Positions 1 through 9,960 are shown, counted from the first letter of the stretch. The stretch: 64,000 bases of DNA from Mucilaginibacter sp. OK283 (GCF_900110415.1 NZ_FODR01000002.1:620001-684000), one strand, 5' to 3'. The notes: generated by a model not told the origin, from the sequence alone. A program made the numbers and translations.

Positions 1-540
1 GCGATTTATCTTGATGTTAAGCAATTTTTAGCTAACCAACGTCAGGGTACACACAAATCAAAACAGCGTAACGAAATTGCAGGTTCAACCCGCAAATTAT
101 ATAAACAAAAAGGTACAGGTGGTGCCCGTGCAGGTAGCGTTAAATCTCCATTATTTAATGGTGGTGGTCGCGTTTTCGGTCCGCAACCACGCGATTACAG
201 CTTCAAATTAAACAAGAAGTTAAAATCACTGGCCCGTAAATCGGCTTTATCATACAAAGCAAAAGATAACAACATTTTAGTATTGGAAGATTTTAATTTT
301 GATAGCATCAAAACTAAAAACTACATTAAAATGGAGGCCGACCTGAATGTTACTAATGACAAAACATTATTAGTAGTAGCAGGCGCCGAAAATAACAATG
401 TGTATTTATCAAGCAGAAACCTGAAGAAAACGAAAGTAATTTCGGTTGAGCAGCTAAACACTTATGATGTGTTAAACGCTGGTAAACTGTTATTAACTAC
501 AGGCGCTGTTAAAACTTTGGAGGAAGCATTAGCTAAGTAA
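1..540 (+). CDS. rplD: 50S ribosomal protein L4, 5'-truncated
   Basis: Frame 1 is open from the first base of the window, so only the C-terminal 179 residues are present and the start lies upstream. The segment [16 protein letters not shown] followed by [13 protein letters not shown] is the conserved L4 loop that reaches into the peptide exit tunnel. L4 is an early-assembly 23S rRNA-binding protein. The next gene, rplW, starts two bases after the stop, as expected inside the S10 cluster. An ATG at 283 lies within the conserved domain and is not the start. Confidence 0.97.
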   Translation, partial: AIYLDVKQFLANQRQGTHKSKQRNEIAGSTRKLYKQKGTGGARAGSVKSPLFNGGGRVFGPQPRDYSFKLNKKLKSLARKSALSYKAKDNNILVLEDFNFDSIKTKNYIKMEADLNVTNDKTLLVVAGAENNNVYLSSRNLKKTKVISVEQLNTYDVLNAGKLLLTTGAVKTLEEALAK

Positions 541-542
541 TT

Positions 543-833
543 ATGGAAATTTTAAAGAAACCCCTACTTACTGAAAAAGTAACTCAATTAACCGAGAAAC
601 TTAACCGTTATGCTTTCAAAGTTGATCACAGAGCAAACAAAATTCAGATTAAAGGCGCCATTGAGGCAATGTACGGTGTTAACGTTAAGGCGGTAAACAC
701 TATGAAATACGTCGGCAAACTTAAAACTCGCAATACTAAGGCAGGCGCCGTATCTGGCCGTGCTGCTACGTATAAAAAAGCGATCATTACTTTGAATGAC
801 GGTCAAACAATTGATTTTTACAGCAATATATAA
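543..833 (+). CDS. rplW: 50S ribosomal protein L23
   Basis: The 96-residue product has the L23 signature: an N-terminal [12 protein letters not shown] segment and the [14 protein letters not shown] region. L23 binds 23S rRNA domain III at the tunnel exit and is the docking site for trigger factor and SRP. Length is normal for bacteria. It sits between rplD (2-nt gap) and rplB (8-nt gap) in the ribosomal operon and is probably translated from the same mRNA. Confidence 0.98.
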   Translation: MEILKKPLLTEKVTQLTEKLNRYAFKVDHRANKIQIKGAIEAMYGVNVKAVNTMKYVGKLKTRNTKAGAVSGRAATYKKAIITLNDGQTIDFYSNI

Positions 834-841
834 TTATAGAG

Positions 842-1669
842 ATGGCAGTAAAGAGATTTAAACCGGTTACCCCGGGTACCCGTTTCAGAGTTGACGTATC
901 TAACTCAGATATTACAACAAACGTTCCTGAAAAGTCGTTGGTTGTATCATCCAACACAAGATCGGGCGGACGTAACAACACCGGTAAAATGACTATGCGC
1001 TACTTAGGTGGTGGTCATAAGCAAGCATACAGGTTGATTGATTTCAAACGTAATAAATTTGACATCCCTGCAAAAGTTGCAACTATCGAGTACGATCCTA
1101 ACCGTTCGGCACGTATAGCACTGTTACATTTTGTTGATGGTGAAAAACGATACATGATAGCTCCGGAAGGCTTAACAGTTGGAACGGTAGTTGTAGCCGG
1201 CGAGACAGCTACTCCAGAGGTTGGTAACACCATGCCTTTGAAGAACATCCCGTTAGGTTCTATCATCCACAACATTGAGTTAAACCCAGGCCAGGGTGGT
1301 GTTATTGCCCGCAGTGCCGGTACTTATGCCCAGCTTTCGGCGCGCGATGGTAAATATGCCATCATCAAATTGCCTTCAGGCGAAACACGTATGATATTGT
1401 CAACTTGTTTGGCAACTATCGGTACCGTTTCAAATGGCGAAAGAGCAAACGCGGTGTTAGGTAAAGCAGGCCGCAAACGTTGGTTAGGCCGCAGGCCGCG
1501 TGTTCGTGGTGTTGCCATGAACCCGGTAGATCACCCTATGGGTGGTGGTGAGGGTAGAGCCTCAGGTGGTCATCCACGTTCACGTAAAGGGTTGTTAGCT
1601 AAAGGCTACAAAACTCGTGATAAGAAAAAAGGGTCGGATCGTTATATCATTGAAAGAAGGAAAAAATAA
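842..1669 (+). CDS. rplB: 50S ribosomal protein L2
   Basis: The 275-residue product is a full-length L2, with an OB-fold N-terminal half and an SH3-like C-terminal half. The segment [14 protein letters not shown] lies near the peptidyl-transferase centre. Its histidine at residue 231 is retained, while the second His of the common VDHPHGGGEGR form is Met here. L2 is needed for subunit association and peptidyl transfer. The stop codon overlaps the rpsS start by one base (TAATG), which suggests translational coupling. Confidence 0.98.
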   Translation: MAVKRFKPVTPGTRFRVDVSNSDITTNVPEKSLVVSSNTRSGGRNNTGKMTMRYLGGGHKQAYRLIDFKRNKFDIPAKVATIEYDPNRSARIALLHFVDGEKRYMIAPEGLTVGTVVVAGETATPEVGNTMPLKNIPLGSIIHNIELNPGQGGVIARSAGTYAQLSARDGKYAIIKLPSGETRMILSTCLATIGTVSNGERANAVLGKAGRKRWLGRRPRVRGVAMNPVDHPMGGGEGRASGGHPRSRKGLLAKGYKTRDKKKGSDRYIIERRKK

Positions 1670-1935
1670 TGGCACGTTCAATTAAAAAAGGACCTTATAT
1701 TGATCATAACCTGGAAAGAAAAGTTCTGACCTTGAATGAATCAAGCAAAAAATCAGTTGTAAAAACATGGTCACGTCGTTCCATGATCTCTCCTGATTTC
1801 GTTGGTCACACATTCGCAGTACACAATGGTAACAAGTTTATCCCGGTGTATGTAACAGAAAACATGGTTGGTCACAAGTTGGGAGAATTTGCTCCAACCC
1901 GTACATTCCGCGGTCACGCAGAGAAGAAAAAATAA
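1669..1935 (+). CDS. rpsS: 30S ribosomal protein S19
   Basis: The 88-residue product shows the S19 signatures [15 protein letters not shown] and [16 protein letters not shown]19 sits in the 30S head, contacts S13 and helps hold the A- and P-site tRNAs. The start shares one base with the rplB stop, so reinitiation or coupling is likely. rplV follows after six bases. Confidence 0.98.
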   Translation: MARSIKKGPYIDHNLERKVLTLNESSKKSVVKTWSRRSMISPDFVGHTFAVHNGNKFIPVYVTENMVGHKLGEFAPTRTFRGHAEKKK

Positions 1936-1941
1936 CAGGCA

Positions 1942-2370
1942 ATGGAAGCAACAACAAAAATTAAAAAGTCTGTACTGATCAGGCAACAAAAAGAAGCTGC
2001 AAAAGCCGTAACCGGTGGTGCATCTGTTGCCAAGTTACAGGACTGCCCAACTTCACCACGCAAGATGCGTTTGGTAGTTGACCTGGTTCGTGGTAAAAAT
2101 GTATTTTCAGCTTTAAGTATCTTAAAGTTTACTAATAAAGAAGCTGCCATCCGCGTAGAGAAATTATTAGTATCGGCAATTACTAACTGGGAAGCAAAAA
2201 ACGAAGGTAAAAAAGCCGAAGATCATGGCTTGTTTATTAAAGAAATCTCAGTAGGCGGTGGCCGTCAGCTAAAAAGGTTACGCCCTGCTCCGCAAGGAAG
2301 GGGATACCGTATCCGTAAACGCTCAAACCATGTAACACTGGTTGTGGATAGTAAAAACGAAAACAATTAA
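1942..2370 (+). CDS. rplV: 50S ribosomal protein L22
   Basis: The 142-residue product matches L22. The core runs from about residue 25 with [18 protein letters not shown], and the beta-hairpin [20 protein letters not shown] lines the exit tunnel. The protein is about 30 residues longer than the 110-residue E. coli form because of an N-terminal extension rich in Lys, Gln and Ala plus a short polar C-terminus. Placement between rpsS and rpsC is the standard S10 order. Confidence 0.97.
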   Translation: MEATTKIKKSVLIRQQKEAAKAVTGGASVAKLQDCPTSPRKMRLVVDLVRGKNVFSALSILKFTNKEAAIRVEKLLVSAITNWEAKNEGKKAEDHGLFIKEISVGGGRQLKRLRPAPQGRGYRIRKRSNHVTLVVDSKNENN

Positions 2371-2376
2371 TTTGAA

Positions 2377-3288
2377 ATGGGACAGAAAGCACATCCAATA
2401 GGTAACAGATTAGGAATCATCAGAGGTTGGGATTCTAATTGGTTCGGTGGCAATCATTATGCCGACAAATTAGTTGAAGACGAAAAAATCCGCAAATACC
2501 TTTCAGCACGTATCGCTAAAGGTGGTGTATCAAAAGTGGTTATCGAACGCACATTAAAACGCATCACTGTAACTATACACACTGCCCGTCCGGGTATTGT
2601 GATTGGTAAAGGCGGTGCCGAAGTTGATAAGATTAAAGAAGAGTTGAAAAAACTTACCAAAAAGGAAGTTCAGATCAACATCTTCGAAATCAAACGCCCC
2701 GAGCTTGATGCACAATTAGTGGCAGAAGGTATTGCAAAACAATTAGAAGCACGTATCTCTTTCCGCCGTGCCATGAAAACTACTATAGCTTCAACCATGA
2801 GAATGGGTGCCGAAGGTATTAAGATCATGACATCAGGCCGTTTAGGTGGCGCTGAGATGGCACGTAGCGAACAATATAAAGAAGGAAGAATTCCTTTGCA
2901 CACTTTCCGTGCTGATATTGACTACGCATTAGCAGAAGCATTAACTACTTATGGTAAAATAGGTGTTAAAGTATGGATCTGTAAAGGCGAAGTTTACGGC
3001 AAACGCGATTTATCGCCAAACATTGGTGGTGCAAGCAGCGCAAGCGGTAAAGGTGGCAGGCCAGATGGTGCACCGGCATTCGGTGGTCGTGATAACGCTC
3101 GCGGTGGCGAACGTGGTGGCGAACGCAGAAATGACAGGAAACCAGGTGGCGGCGATCGCAGAGGCGGTCCTGGAGCAGGTGGTCAAGGTGGTCCTCGTGG
3201 TGGCGGTAGCCGTCCGGGTGGTCAAGGTGGCAGCCGTCCAGGTGGTCAAGGTGGCGGTAACCGTCCAGGTGGCCCAGGAAAGAGATAA
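2377..3288 (+). CDS. rpsC: 30S ribosomal protein S3 with a Gly/Arg-rich tail
   Basis: Residues 1 to about 210 form a normal S3: the KH domain with [14 protein letters not shown], then the C-terminal domain ending in [16 protein letters not shown]3 lies at the mRNA entry tunnel and helps unwind mRNA structure. The following 90 or so residues are unusual, being almost entirely Gly, Arg, Gln, Pro and Ser with near-tandem units such as SRPGGQGG, like eukaryotic RGG RNA-binding tails. Codon use in the tail is continuous with the gene and the frame is intact to its stop, so this looks like a real extension. Confidence 0.96.
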   Translation: MGQKAHPIGNRLGIIRGWDSNWFGGNHYADKLVEDEKIRKYLSARIAKGGVSKVVIERTLKRITVTIHTARPGIVIGKGGAEVDKIKEELKKLTKKEVQINIFEIKRPELDAQLVAEGIAKQLEARISFRRAMKTTIASTMRMGAEGIKIMTSGRLGGAEMARSEQYKEGRIPLHTFRADIDYALAEALTTYGKIGVKVWICKGEVYGKRDLSPNIGGASSASGKGGRPDGAPAFGGRDNARGGERGGERRNDRKPGGGDRRGGPGAGGQGGPRGGGSRPGGQGGSRPGGQGGGNRPGGPGKR

Positions 3289-3336
3289 TTATAAAATAGA
3301 AAGACAAATATCGTAACGATATAAAAGCTTAAGAAA

Positions 3337-3759
3337 ATGCTACAGCCAAAAAGAACGAAGTTCAGAAAGATGCAAAAAGGCAGGATGAAAGGTTTAGCCA
3401 CTCGTGGTGCTGAACTTTCATTCGGATCTTTCGGTGTAAAATCACTCGAAGCGGCATGGATTACCAGCCGCCAGATCGAGGCTGCACGTATTGCTGTAAC
3501 ACGTTTTATGAAACGTGAAGGCCAGGTGTGGATCAGGATTTTCCCTGACAAGCCTGTAACCAAGAAACCAGCAGAGGTACGTATGGGTAAAGGTAAAGGT
3601 GCTCCTGAGTACTGGGTAGCGGTAGTACGCCCCGGAAGGATCATTTTTGAGGCCGAAGGTGTGCCTATGGAAGTTGCTAAAGAGGCTTTGCGCCTTGCAG
3701 CACAAAAACTTCCGGTACAAACAAGATTTATTGTACGTAGGGATTACGTAGAAGCATAA
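3337..3759 (+). CDS. rplP: 50S ribosomal protein L16
   Basis: The 140-residue product has L16 features: [19 protein letters not shown] at the N-terminus and [19 protein letters not shown] in the centre. L16 organises the A-site region and the central protuberance of the 50S subunit. The length is typical. A 48-nt gap separates it from rpsC, and the unusually long 125-nt gap to rpmC holds a word-repeat palindrome. Confidence 0.98.
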   Translation: MLQPKRTKFRKMQKGRMKGLATRGAELSFGSFGVKSLEAAWITSRQIEAARIAVTRFMKREGQVWIRIFPDKPVTKKPAEVRMGKGKGAPEYWVAVVRPGRIIFEAEGVPMEVAKEALRLAAQKLPVQTRFIVRRDYVEA

Positions 3760-3765
3760 ATTGGA

Positions 3766-3872
3766 AGAGTTGAAAAGTTGTAAAGTTTTCACAAGTTGTA
3801 AAGTTAGATGCCGAACTTTCAACCATCAAACCAAAACAATACAACGTTGAAACTTTCTACTATTACAACAAA
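3766..3872. repeat. Iterated-word palindrome between rplP and rpmC
   Basis: The gap holds the word AGTTGTAAAGTT in near-tandem copies at about 3773-3806, followed by partly complementary words such as AACTTTCAAC and ACAACGTTGAAACTTTC at about 3813-3860. The arms can pair as an imperfect hairpin within the operon transcript. It belongs to the structural class seen in many gaps of this window. Confidence 0.6.
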
Positions 3873-3884
3873 TAACACAAGAAG

Positions 3885-4094
3885 ATGAAGAACTCAGAAA
3901 TTTTGGGACTATCTACAGAAGAACTGGTAGCAAAAATCGGCGAGGAAAGGTCAACCCTTACCAAATTGAAATTTGCTCACGCAGTATCGGCTATCGAGAA
4001 TCCATCCCGTATAACAAAGGTACGCAAGGGAATTGCTCAGTTAAATACTGAATTAACAAAACGCAAAGCGGCGTCGGCTTCTGAAAAGAATTAA
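3885..4094 (+). CDS. rpmC: 50S ribosomal protein L29
   Basis: The 69-residue product has the all-helical L29 pattern: MKNSEILGLSTEELVAKI at the start, then the KLKFAHAVSAIENPSRI and VRKGIAQLNTEL segments. L29 binds near the tunnel exit next to L23. The length is normal, with a short Lys/Ala/Ser tail. rpsQ follows after 20 bases. Confidence 0.96.
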   Translation: MKNSEILGLSTEELVAKIGEERSTLTKLKFAHAVSAIENPSRITKVRKGIAQLNTELTKRKAASASEKN

Positions 4095-4114
4095 TTTTTT
4101 AAGCATTCAGAAAA

Positions 4115-4369
4115 ATGGAAAGAAATTTAAGAAAAACACGTACCGGCCTGGTGGTTAGCAATAAGATGGAAAAATCTATTGTAGTGGCTGTTGAGCGTAA
4201 AGTGAAACACCCTATCTACGGTAAATTCGTGAAAAAAACCACAAAATTTATGGCTCATGATGAGACCAACACTTGTGGCATTGGCGATACCGTATTGATT
4301 ATGGAAACCCGCCCGCTGAGCAAGAGCAAAAACTGGAGATTAGTTCAAATTTTAGAAAGGGCTAAATAA
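4115..4369 (+). CDS. rpsQ: 30S ribosomal protein S17
   Basis: The 84-residue OB-fold protein carries the S17 motifs [19 protein letters not shown] and [20 protein letters not shown]17 is a primary 16S rRNA-binding protein needed early in 30S assembly. The position between rpmC and rplN is canonical and only one base separates its stop from the rplN start. Confidence 0.98.
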   Translation: MERNLRKTRTGLVVSNKMEKSIVVAVERKVKHPIYGKFVKKTTKFMAHDETNTCGIGDTVLIMETRPLSKSKNWRLVQILERAK

Positions 4370-4370
4370 G

Positions 4371-4739
4371 ATGGTACAACAGGAATCAAGATTAAACGTA
4401 GCCGATAACAGTGGCGCTAAAGAAGTTTTAGTGATCCGCGTGTTAGGTGGTACCGGCAAAAGGTATGCATCTATAGGCGATAAGATAGTAGTAACCGTAA
4501 AAAGCGCTTTACCTTCAGGTAACGTAAAAAAAGGTACTGTATCAAAAGCCGTAGTAGTACGCACCAAAAAAGAGATCCGCAGAAAAGATGGTTCATACAT
4601 CCGTTTCGACGATAACGCAGCTGTTTTGTTAAATAACCAGGATGAGCCAAGAGGCACACGTATCTTTGGCCCTGTTGCAAGAGAACTGCGTGAGAAACAA
4701 TTTATGAAAATTGTATCATTAGCACCGGAGGTATTGTAA
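4371..4739 (+). CDS. rplN: 50S ribosomal protein L14
   Basis: The 122-residue product is a standard L14, starting [19 protein letters not shown] and ending with the conserved [19 protein letters not shown] segment. L14 forms part of an intersubunit bridge and is the binding site of the silencing factor RsfS. The length is exactly typical. rplX follows after two bases. Confidence 0.98.
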   Translation: MVQQESRLNVADNSGAKEVLVIRVLGGTGKRYASIGDKIVVTVKSALPSGNVKKGTVSKAVVVRTKKEIRRKDGSYIRFDDNAAVLLNNQDEPRGTRIFGPVARELREKQFMKIVSLAPEVL

Positions 4740-4741
4740 TC

Positions 4742-5086
4742 ATGGAAAAGAAAAAAGTTGCAACACCAGGCAAACTGAAAATTCGCAAAGGCGACCTGGT
4801 AAAAGTTATAGCCGGCGATTCAAAAGGATCGCAAGGTAAAGTAGTTGAGGTGATAATAGCAAAAAACAGGGCTGTTGTTGAAGGTGCCAATATGGTATCA
4901 AAACATACCAAACCTAATGCTGCTAACCCTAACGGCGGAATTGTTAAACAAGAAGCTGCTATACATATTTCAAACCTAATGCTGGTTGACCCTAAATCAG
5001 GTAATACAACCCGTGTTGGCCGTAAATTGAACGATGCCGGCAAATTAGTAAGGGTAGCAAAAAAATCAGGGGAGGAAATTAAGTAA
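4742..5086 (+). CDS. rplX: 50S ribosomal protein L24
   Basis: The 114-residue product contains the KOW motif [20 protein letters not shown] near residues 13-32 and the [19 protein letters not shown] segment. L24 is one of the two initiator proteins of 50S assembly. The length agrees with bacterial L24 proteins. Its stop overlaps the rplE start by one base (TAATG), which points to coupled translation. Confidence 0.98.
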   Translation: MEKKKVATPGKLKIRKGDLVKVIAGDSKGSQGKVVEVIIAKNRAVVEGANMVSKHTKPNAANPNGGIVKQEAAIHISNLMLVDPKSGNTTRVGRKLNDAGKLVRVAKKSGEEIK

Positions 5087-5649
5087 TGACTTACGTACCA
5101 AGATTAAAAACAAAATACAAAGACGAAATTCGTACCGCACTGAAAGATAAATTTCAGTACAAAAGCGTAATGCAGGTTCCTAAACTGGAAAAAATTGCCA
5201 TTAACCAGGGTGTTGGCGGTGCTACTACCGATAAAAAACTGATCGAGAACACCATCACCGAGTTAACAACCATCACTGGCCAGCAGGCAGTATCTTCAAA
5301 ATCTAAAAAAGATATCTCGAACTTTAAATTGCGTAAAAATATGCCGGTTGGCGTACGTGTTACCTTGCGTGACAACACAATGTATGAGTTTTTAGATCGT
5401 TTAATCGCTGTTGCCCTGCCACGTATCCGTGACTTTAAAGGCATCAACGACAAAGGTTTTGACGGCAGAGGTAACTATACTTTAGGTATTACAGAGCAAA
5501 TTATATTCCCTGAGATAAATATTGACAAAATCAATAAAATCCAAGGTATGGATATTACCTTTGTAACCTCCGCAACAAACGATGTTGAAGCATTGGAGTT
5601 GTTGAAACAATTTGGATTACCATTTAAAAATCAAAATAGCAATGGCTAA
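5086..5649 (+). CDS. rplE: 50S ribosomal protein L5
   Basis: The 187-residue product has L5 motifs: [16 protein letters not shown], the [19 protein letters not shown] region and [19 protein letters not shown]5 binds 5S rRNA and contacts P-site tRNA. Its last eight bases overlap the start of rpsN in another frame, an overlap conserved in many spc operons. Confidence 0.98.
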   Translation: MTYVPRLKTKYKDEIRTALKDKFQYKSVMQVPKLEKIAINQGVGGATTDKKLIENTITELTTITGQQAVSSKSKKDISNFKLRKNMPVGVRVTLRDNTMYEFLDRLIAVALPRIRDFKGINDKGFDGRGNYTLGITEQIIFPEINIDKINKIQGMDITFVTSATNDVEALELLKQFGLPFKNQNSNG

Positions 5650-5911
5650 AGAAGGTGTAAAAGCTCGTGAAGTAAAGCGCGCTAAATTGGTTGCTAAATA
5701 CGCAGAGAAAAGAGCAGCCCTTAAAGAAGCCGGCGATTACGTTGGTTTAGATAAATTACCTAAGGCATCATCTCCGGTAAAATTACACAACCGTTGTAAA
5801 TTAACCGGCCGCCCACGTGGTTATATGCGTCAGTTTGGTATTTCACGGGTAACATTCCGTGAAATGGCTCTTGATGGCAAAATCCCGGGAGTAAAGAAAG
5901 CAAGCTGGTAA
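5642..5911 (+). CDS. rpsN: 30S ribosomal protein S14, zinc-free form
   Basis: The 89-residue product begins [13 protein letters not shown] and ends with the S14 core [19 protein letters not shown]. The frame is open further upstream to 5612, but that would extend deep into rplE and lacks family similarity, so the ATG at 5642 is preferred. The CxxC pairs of the zinc-binding S14 form are absent (only one Cys), so this is the long C-minus type. S14 acts in late assembly of the 30S head. Confidence 0.97.
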   Translation: MAKEGVKAREVKRAKLVAKYAEKRAALKEAGDYVGLDKLPKASSPVKLHNRCKLTGRPRGYMRQFGISRVTFREMALDGKIPGVKKASW

Positions 5912-5915
5912 TTTC

Positions 5916-6038
5916 AGTATCAAGTATATAGTATCAAGTAGCAAGACATACCTTGCGAACGGTATTGAAGAGTAGAGGTAGTTAGCATCAGAAAACAAGA
6001 CAAAATCTTGATACTTGATACTAACTACTTGATACTAT
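5916..6038. repeat. Iterated TATCAAGTA palindrome between rpsN and rpsH
   Basis: The left arm (about 5916-5945) repeats AGTATCAAGTA. The right arm (about 6006-6037) carries the complement TACTTGATACT, also repeated. A spacer of about 60 nt separates them. The right arm shares a run of about 25 nt with the right arm of the element next to sdhA near 26,150. The element lies inside the ribosomal operon transcript and starts four bases after the rpsN stop. Confidence 0.75.
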
Positions 6039-6109
6039 AAAAAAGAATTAACCGATGGAAGGTCGCCCCGGATGTTACGGGAAGGAAACCACCATCATAA
6101 CCCAATAAA

Positions 6110-6508
6110 ATGAATACAGATCCAATCGCAGATTATCTTACAAGAGTAAGGAATGCTATTAAAGCCAACCATAGGGTTGTTGAAATTCCTGCATCAAATC
6201 TGAAGAAGGAAATCACCAAGGTGCTTTTCGACAAAGGTTACATTGCCAATTACAAGTTTGAGGAAAATGGTCCGCAAGGCAGCATCAAAGTTGCTTTAAA
6301 GTACCACCCGATAACTAAAATTTCTGCTATCCGTAGCATTACGCGCATCAGTAAACCAGGTTTGAGGAAATACGCAGGCATGGAAAAAATGCCAAGAGTA
6401 TTAAATGGTTTAGGTATCGCCATCCTGTCAACTTCTAAAGGCGTAATGTCTGATAAAGAAGCCCGTCAGCAAAATGTAGGTGGCGAAGTTTTATGCTACG
6501 TTTATTAA
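6110..6508 (+). CDS. rpsH: 30S ribosomal protein S8
   Basis: The 132-residue product starts MNTDPIADYLTRVRNA and ends with the S8 signature STSKGVMSDKEARQQNVGGE. S8 binds 16S helix 21 and, in enterobacteria, represses the spc operon by binding its own mRNA near rplE. The 198-nt gap upstream is long for this operon and holds the TATCAAGTA palindrome plus a short GC-rich stretch near 6060-6095. Whether S8 autoregulation uses this site cannot be judged from one sequence. Confidence 0.98.
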   Translation: MNTDPIADYLTRVRNAIKANHRVVEIPASNLKKEITKVLFDKGYIANYKFEENGPQGSIKVALKYHPITKISAIRSITRISKPGLRKYAGMEKMPRVLNGLGIAILSTSKGVMSDKEARQQNVGGEVLCYVY

Positions 6509-6524
6509 TAGGAGAAATTAAGCA

Positions 6525-7082
6525 ATGTCAAGAGTAGGAAAAGCACCGATAGCAATGCCAGCAGGAGTAACTGTTACCGTATCAGCAGATAATGTTGTTA
6601 CAGTAAAAGGCCCTAAAGGTCAATTGCAGCAAGCGGTTGATAGCGATATCACCATTGCACAGGAAGATGGTCAGTTACTGGTTCAACGCCCGTCTGATCA
6701 AAAACGTCACAAAGCATTACATGGTTTATACCGTGCGCTTATCAACAACATGGTAGTAGGCGTAACCGAAGGTTACAAAATCCAACAGGAATTGGTTGGT
6801 GTAGGTTACCGTGCTACCAATACCGGTAATACATTAGATTTAGTGTTGGGTTACTCTCACCACTATGTATTTGAATTGCCAACAGAAATTAAAGTTACAA
6901 CCACTGCTGATAAGGGTAAAAACCCAACTATCATACTTGAATCAATTGACAAACAGTTAATTGGCCAGGTAGCTGCAAAAATACGTTCGTTACGTACTCC
7001 AGAGCCTTACAAAGGTAAAGGTATTAAGTTTGTAGGCGAGATATTGAGAAGAAAAGCAGGTAAATCAGCATCTAAAAAATAA
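6525..7082 (+). CDS. rplF: 50S ribosomal protein L6
   Basis: The 185-residue product has the duplicated L6 fold, starting [19 protein letters not shown]. The C-terminal signature [16 protein letters not shown] is complete. L6 lies near the sarcin-ricin loop and the factor-binding site. The length is standard. It is spaced 16 nt from rpsH and 5 nt from rplR. Confidence 0.98.
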   Translation: MSRVGKAPIAMPAGVTVTVSADNVVTVKGPKGQLQQAVDSDITIAQEDGQLLVQRPSDQKRHKALHGLYRALINNMVVGVTEGYKIQQELVGVGYRATNTGNTLDLVLGYSHHYVFELPTEIKVTTTADKGKNPTIILESIDKQLIGQVAAKIRSLRTPEPYKGKGIKFVGEILRRKAGKSASKK

Positions 7083-7087
7083 TCGTC

Positions 7088-7438
7088 ATGGGAGCTAAAT
7101 TATCAAGAAGAGACAGGATTAAAAAAGGTATCAGAAAACGCCTTTCAGGATCAACAGAGCGTCCTCGCCTGTCAGTATACAGGAGCAATAAAGGTATTTA
7201 CGCGCAGATCATTGACGATTTAACCGGTAAAACTATCGTATCAGCATCATCTTTGTCAAAAGATTTTACCGCTGATGGCACAAAATCTGATCAATCAGTA
7301 GCCGTAGGCAAACTGGTAGCTCAGAAAGCTATCGCAGCAGGTATTAAAGATGTGGTTTTCGACAGGAACGGTTATTTGTACCATGGTCGTGTTAAGTCAC
7401 TGGCCGAAGGTGCACGTGAAGGTGGTTTAAACTTTTAA
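7088..7438 (+). CDS. rplR: 50S ribosomal protein L18
   Basis: The 116-residue product shows the L18 pattern: a basic N-terminus ([18 protein letters not shown]), [20 protein letters not shown] and the C-terminal [20 protein letters not shown]18 carries 5S rRNA into the central protuberance together with L5. The length is normal and the gene sits in its standard place between rplF and rpsE. Confidence 0.98.
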   Translation: MGAKLSRRDRIKKGIRKRLSGSTERPRLSVYRSNKGIYAQIIDDLTGKTIVSASSLSKDFTADGTKSDQSVAVGKLVAQKAIAAGIKDVVFDRNGYLYHGRVKSLAEGAREGGLNF

Positions 7439-7450
7439 TCGAACAGAGAA

Positions 7451-7969
7451 ATGTCAACAATCAACATAAAAAGAGTAAAAACAAGCGAGATCGAATTAAA
7501 AGACCGCTTGGTAAGCATACAGCGTGTTGCCAAAGTAACCAAAGGTGGCCGTACTTTCAGCTTTTCTGCCATTGTGGTAGTAGGCGACGAAAACGGTGTT
7601 GTAGGTTACGGATTAGGCAAAGCAAAAGAGGTTACCGAAGCCATTGCAAAAGGTATTGATGATGCTAAAAAGAACTTAGTTAAAGTTCCTATTATCAACA
7701 ACACAATCCCTCACGAGCAAATTGGCAAATTCAGCGGTGGTTTTGTTTTCTTGAAACCAGCAGCAAACGGTACCGGTGTTATCGCGGGTGGTGCAATGCG
7801 TGCAGTGTTAGAGTCTGCAGGTATCCACAACGTGTTAGCTAAATCAAAAGGTTCATCAAATCCGCACAACGTGGTTAAAGCAACTGTATCTGCGTTATCA
7901 CAATTACGTGATGCCCATACTGTAGCACAGCAACGTGGCGTTAGTTTAGGTAAAGTATTTAACGGATAA
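7451..7969 (+). CDS. rpsE: 30S ribosomal protein S5
   Basis: The 172-residue product has the N-terminal double-stranded RNA-binding fold ([20 protein letters not shown]), the [10 protein letters not shown] turn and the C-terminal domain with [15 protein letters not shown]5 contributes to decoding accuracy and to mRNA helicase activity at the entry tunnel, beside S3 and S4. rpmD follows after six bases. Confidence 0.98.
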   Translation: MSTINIKRVKTSEIELKDRLVSIQRVAKVTKGGRTFSFSAIVVVGDENGVVGYGLGKAKEVTEAIAKGIDDAKKNLVKVPIINNTIPHEQIGKFSGGFVFLKPAANGTGVIAGGAMRAVLESAGIHNVLAKSKGSSNPHNVVKATVSALSQLRDAHTVAQQRGVSLGKVFNG

Positions 7970-7975
7970 TCAGTC

Positions 7976-8155
7976 ATGGCCAAAATCAAAATAACACAGA
8001 TTAAGAGCGTGATCGACAGAAGTGAGCGCCAAAAAAAGACTATCGAAGCATTAGGCTTGCGTAAAATTAACCACAGTGTGGAAGTTGAGGCAACTGCAGC
8101 TATAATTGGTATGGTTAGAAAAGTTAACCACCTGGTAGCGGTAGAAAATATTTAA
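7976..8155 (+). CDS. rpmD: 50S ribosomal protein L30
   Basis: This short 59-codon gene begins ATGGCCAAAATC; its product starts MAKIKITQIKSVIDRS. It contains the L30 core QKKTIEALGLRKINHSVEVE, and the stop is TAA at 8153-8155. L30 is a small protein of the 50S subunit near 5S rRNA. The gene fits exactly between rpsE and rplO in canonical order, with 6-nt and 4-nt gaps. Confidence 0.97.
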   Translation: MAKIKITQIKSVIDRSERQKKTIEALGLRKINHSVEVEATAAIIGMVRKVNHLVAVENI

Positions 8156-8159
8156 TATC

Positions 8160-8606
8160 ATGAATTTAAGTAATTTAAAACCTGCAGAAGGTTCTACTAA
8201 AAATAGGAAAAGAATTGGCCGTGGTACAGGTTCTGGCCGTGGCGGTACGTCAACCCGTGGCCACAAAGGCGCCGGTTCACGTTCAGGTACAAGCAGCAAG
8301 GTAGGTTTTGAAGGCGGTCAGATGCCTTTACAACGCCGTGTGCCTAAGGTTGGTTTTAAAAACCCTAACCGCGTAGAGTATACTGGTGTAAACCTTGATG
8401 TATTGCAAGAATTAGTAACAAAATACACACTTGATGTTGTTGATTTTGATACTTTGAAATTACATGGTTTGGTATCACGTAACGACCTGGTTAAAATTCT
8501 GGGCCGTGGCGAATTAACTGCCAAATTAGAAGTTAAGGCACATGCATTTACTGCTACAGCTCAAAAAGCTATTGAAGCAGCTGGTGGTACCATAGTTAAG
8601 CTATAA
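8160..8606 (+). CDS. rplO: 50S ribosomal protein L15
   Basis: The 148-residue product starts MNLSNLKPAEGSTKNRKRIG. The Gly/Arg-rich extended N-terminal arm (GRGTGSGRGGTSTRGHKG) threads into 23S rRNA. The globular end contains GRGELTAKLEVKAHAFTATA. The length is typical. It is followed by secY after seven bases, the usual link between ribosome and translocon genes. Confidence 0.98.
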   Translation: MNLSNLKPAEGSTKNRKRIGRGTGSGRGGTSTRGHKGAGSRSGTSSKVGFEGGQMPLQRRVPKVGFKNPNRVEYTGVNLDVLQELVTKYTLDVVDFDTLKLHGLVSRNDLVKILGRGELTAKLEVKAHAFTATAQKAIEAAGGTIVKL

Positions 8607-8613
8607 TTTTAGG

Positions 8614-9954
8614 ATGAAGAAATTTTTCACCACATTATCCAATATCTGGAAAATCGAAGATTTAAGAGTGCGTATTATAAACACACTCTTATTTCTTGCA
8701 ATATATCGCGTTGGTACTTTCGTTGTTTTGCCAGGGGTTAATCCTGCATTAGTAGCTAACCAGAAAGCAGAAGGATTAGTAGGATTGCTGAATATGTTTG
8801 CAGGAGGGGCGTTTTCACATTCGTCTATTTTTGCATTGGGTGTAATGCCTTATATCTCGGCTTCAATTGTGGTGCAATTATTAGGCATCGCGGTACCTTA
8901 TTTTACCAAATTGCAAAAAGAGGGCGAAAGCGGCCGTAATAAGCTAAACCAGTGGACACGTTACCTAACCATAGGTATAACTGCCCTGCAGGCTATAGGT
9001 TATTTAAAATCGCAGATCTCTGCTGATGCTATGATGATCAGCAACCCATTCTTTACTGTTCTTAACATGTTTGTTTTAACGGCAGGTACATTATTTGTGA
9101 TGTGGCTGGGCGAAAAAATTACAGACAAAGGTATTGGTAACGGTATATCGCTTATCATCATGGTGGGTATCATTGCCCAGTTGCCCGGTGCATTTTTAAC
9201 AGAATTTAACTCGCGTACCAGTGGTACAGGCGGTTTAATTACATTCATTGTTGAAATTGTGGGCTTAATTGGGGTTGTAATGTTTACTATCCTTATTGTA
9301 CAGGGTACCCGTAAAATTGCGGTGCAGTATGCTAAACGTATAGTGGGCAATAAACAATATGGTGGCGTGCGCCAGTATATACCGTTAAAGGTAAATGCTG
9401 CCGGTGTAATGCCTATTATATTTGCGCAGGCATTAATGTTTATACCGCAAACTGTACAACAGTTTATGCCAAGCATTTCATCAAACGGTATACTAATTGC
9501 GTTGTCAAATTATAATTCATGGCAGCATAATACGCTGTTTGGCGTGTTGATCATCCTGTTTACTTACTTCTATACTGCTATTACGGTTAACCCTAACCAG
9601 ATGGCTGACGATATGAAGAAGAACGGCGGGTTTATTCCGGGTGTTAAACCAGGTAAGTCAACCGCCGATTATATAGATGGTGTAATATCAAAAATTACCT
9701 TACCAGGGTCTATTTTCCTGGCTATGATAGCAATTATACCGGCAATTGCCAGTTTGGTAGGTGTATCTCCAATCTTCGCAAGATTTTTTGGCGGCACATC
9801 GTTAATTATCCTGGTAGGTGTTGTGTTGGATACCTTGCAACAAATAGAAAGCCACCTGTTGATGCGCCATTATGATGGTTTAATGAAAACCGGACGGATT
9901 AAAGGACGTACAGCAATGCCTGCTGCTGCCGGAACAAGTCCGACAGCGATCTAA
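8614..9954 (+). CDS. secY: Preprotein translocase subunit SecY
   Basis: The 446-residue polytopic protein starts MKKFFTTLSNIWKIEDLRVR and has the SecY pattern of ten hydrophobic segments. The plug/TM2 region is FAGGAFSHSSIFALGVMPYISAS, shown here only as the motif FALGVMPYISAS. The cytosolic loops contain RKIAVQYAKRIVG and GFIPGVKPGKSTADYID, which contact the ribosome and SecA. With SecE and SecG, encoded elsewhere, it forms the protein-conducting channel of the inner membrane. The position between rplO and map is canonical. Confidence 0.98.
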   Translation: MKKFFTTLSNIWKIEDLRVRIINTLLFLAIYRVGTFVVLPGVNPALVANQKAEGLVGLLNMFAGGAFSHSSIFALGVMPYISASIVVQLLGIAVPYFTKLQKEGESGRNKLNQWTRYLTIGITALQAIGYLKSQISADAMMISNPFFTVLNMFVLTAGTLFVMWLGEKITDKGIGNGISLIIMVGIIAQLPGAFLTEFNSRTSGTGGLITFIVEIVGLIGVVMFTILIVQGTRKIAVQYAKRIVGNKQYGGVRQYIPLKVNAAGVMPIIFAQALMFIPQTVQQFMPSISSNGILIALSNYNSWQHNTLFGVLIILFTYFYTAITVNPNQMADDMKKNGGFIPGVKPGKSTADYIDGVISKITLPGSIFLAMIAIIPAIASLVGVSPIFARFFGGTSLIILVGVVLDTLQQIESHLLMRHYDGLMKTGRIKGRTAMPAAAGTSPTAI

Positions 9955-9960
9955 TAAGGA

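Noticed and set aside
2963..3316. Open frames on both strands over the 3' end of rpsC, including a His/Asp-rich one on the minus strand and a Val/Ala-rich one on the plus strand
   Set aside because: They mirror the Gly/Arg codons of the S3 tail, have abnormal composition and no start context.
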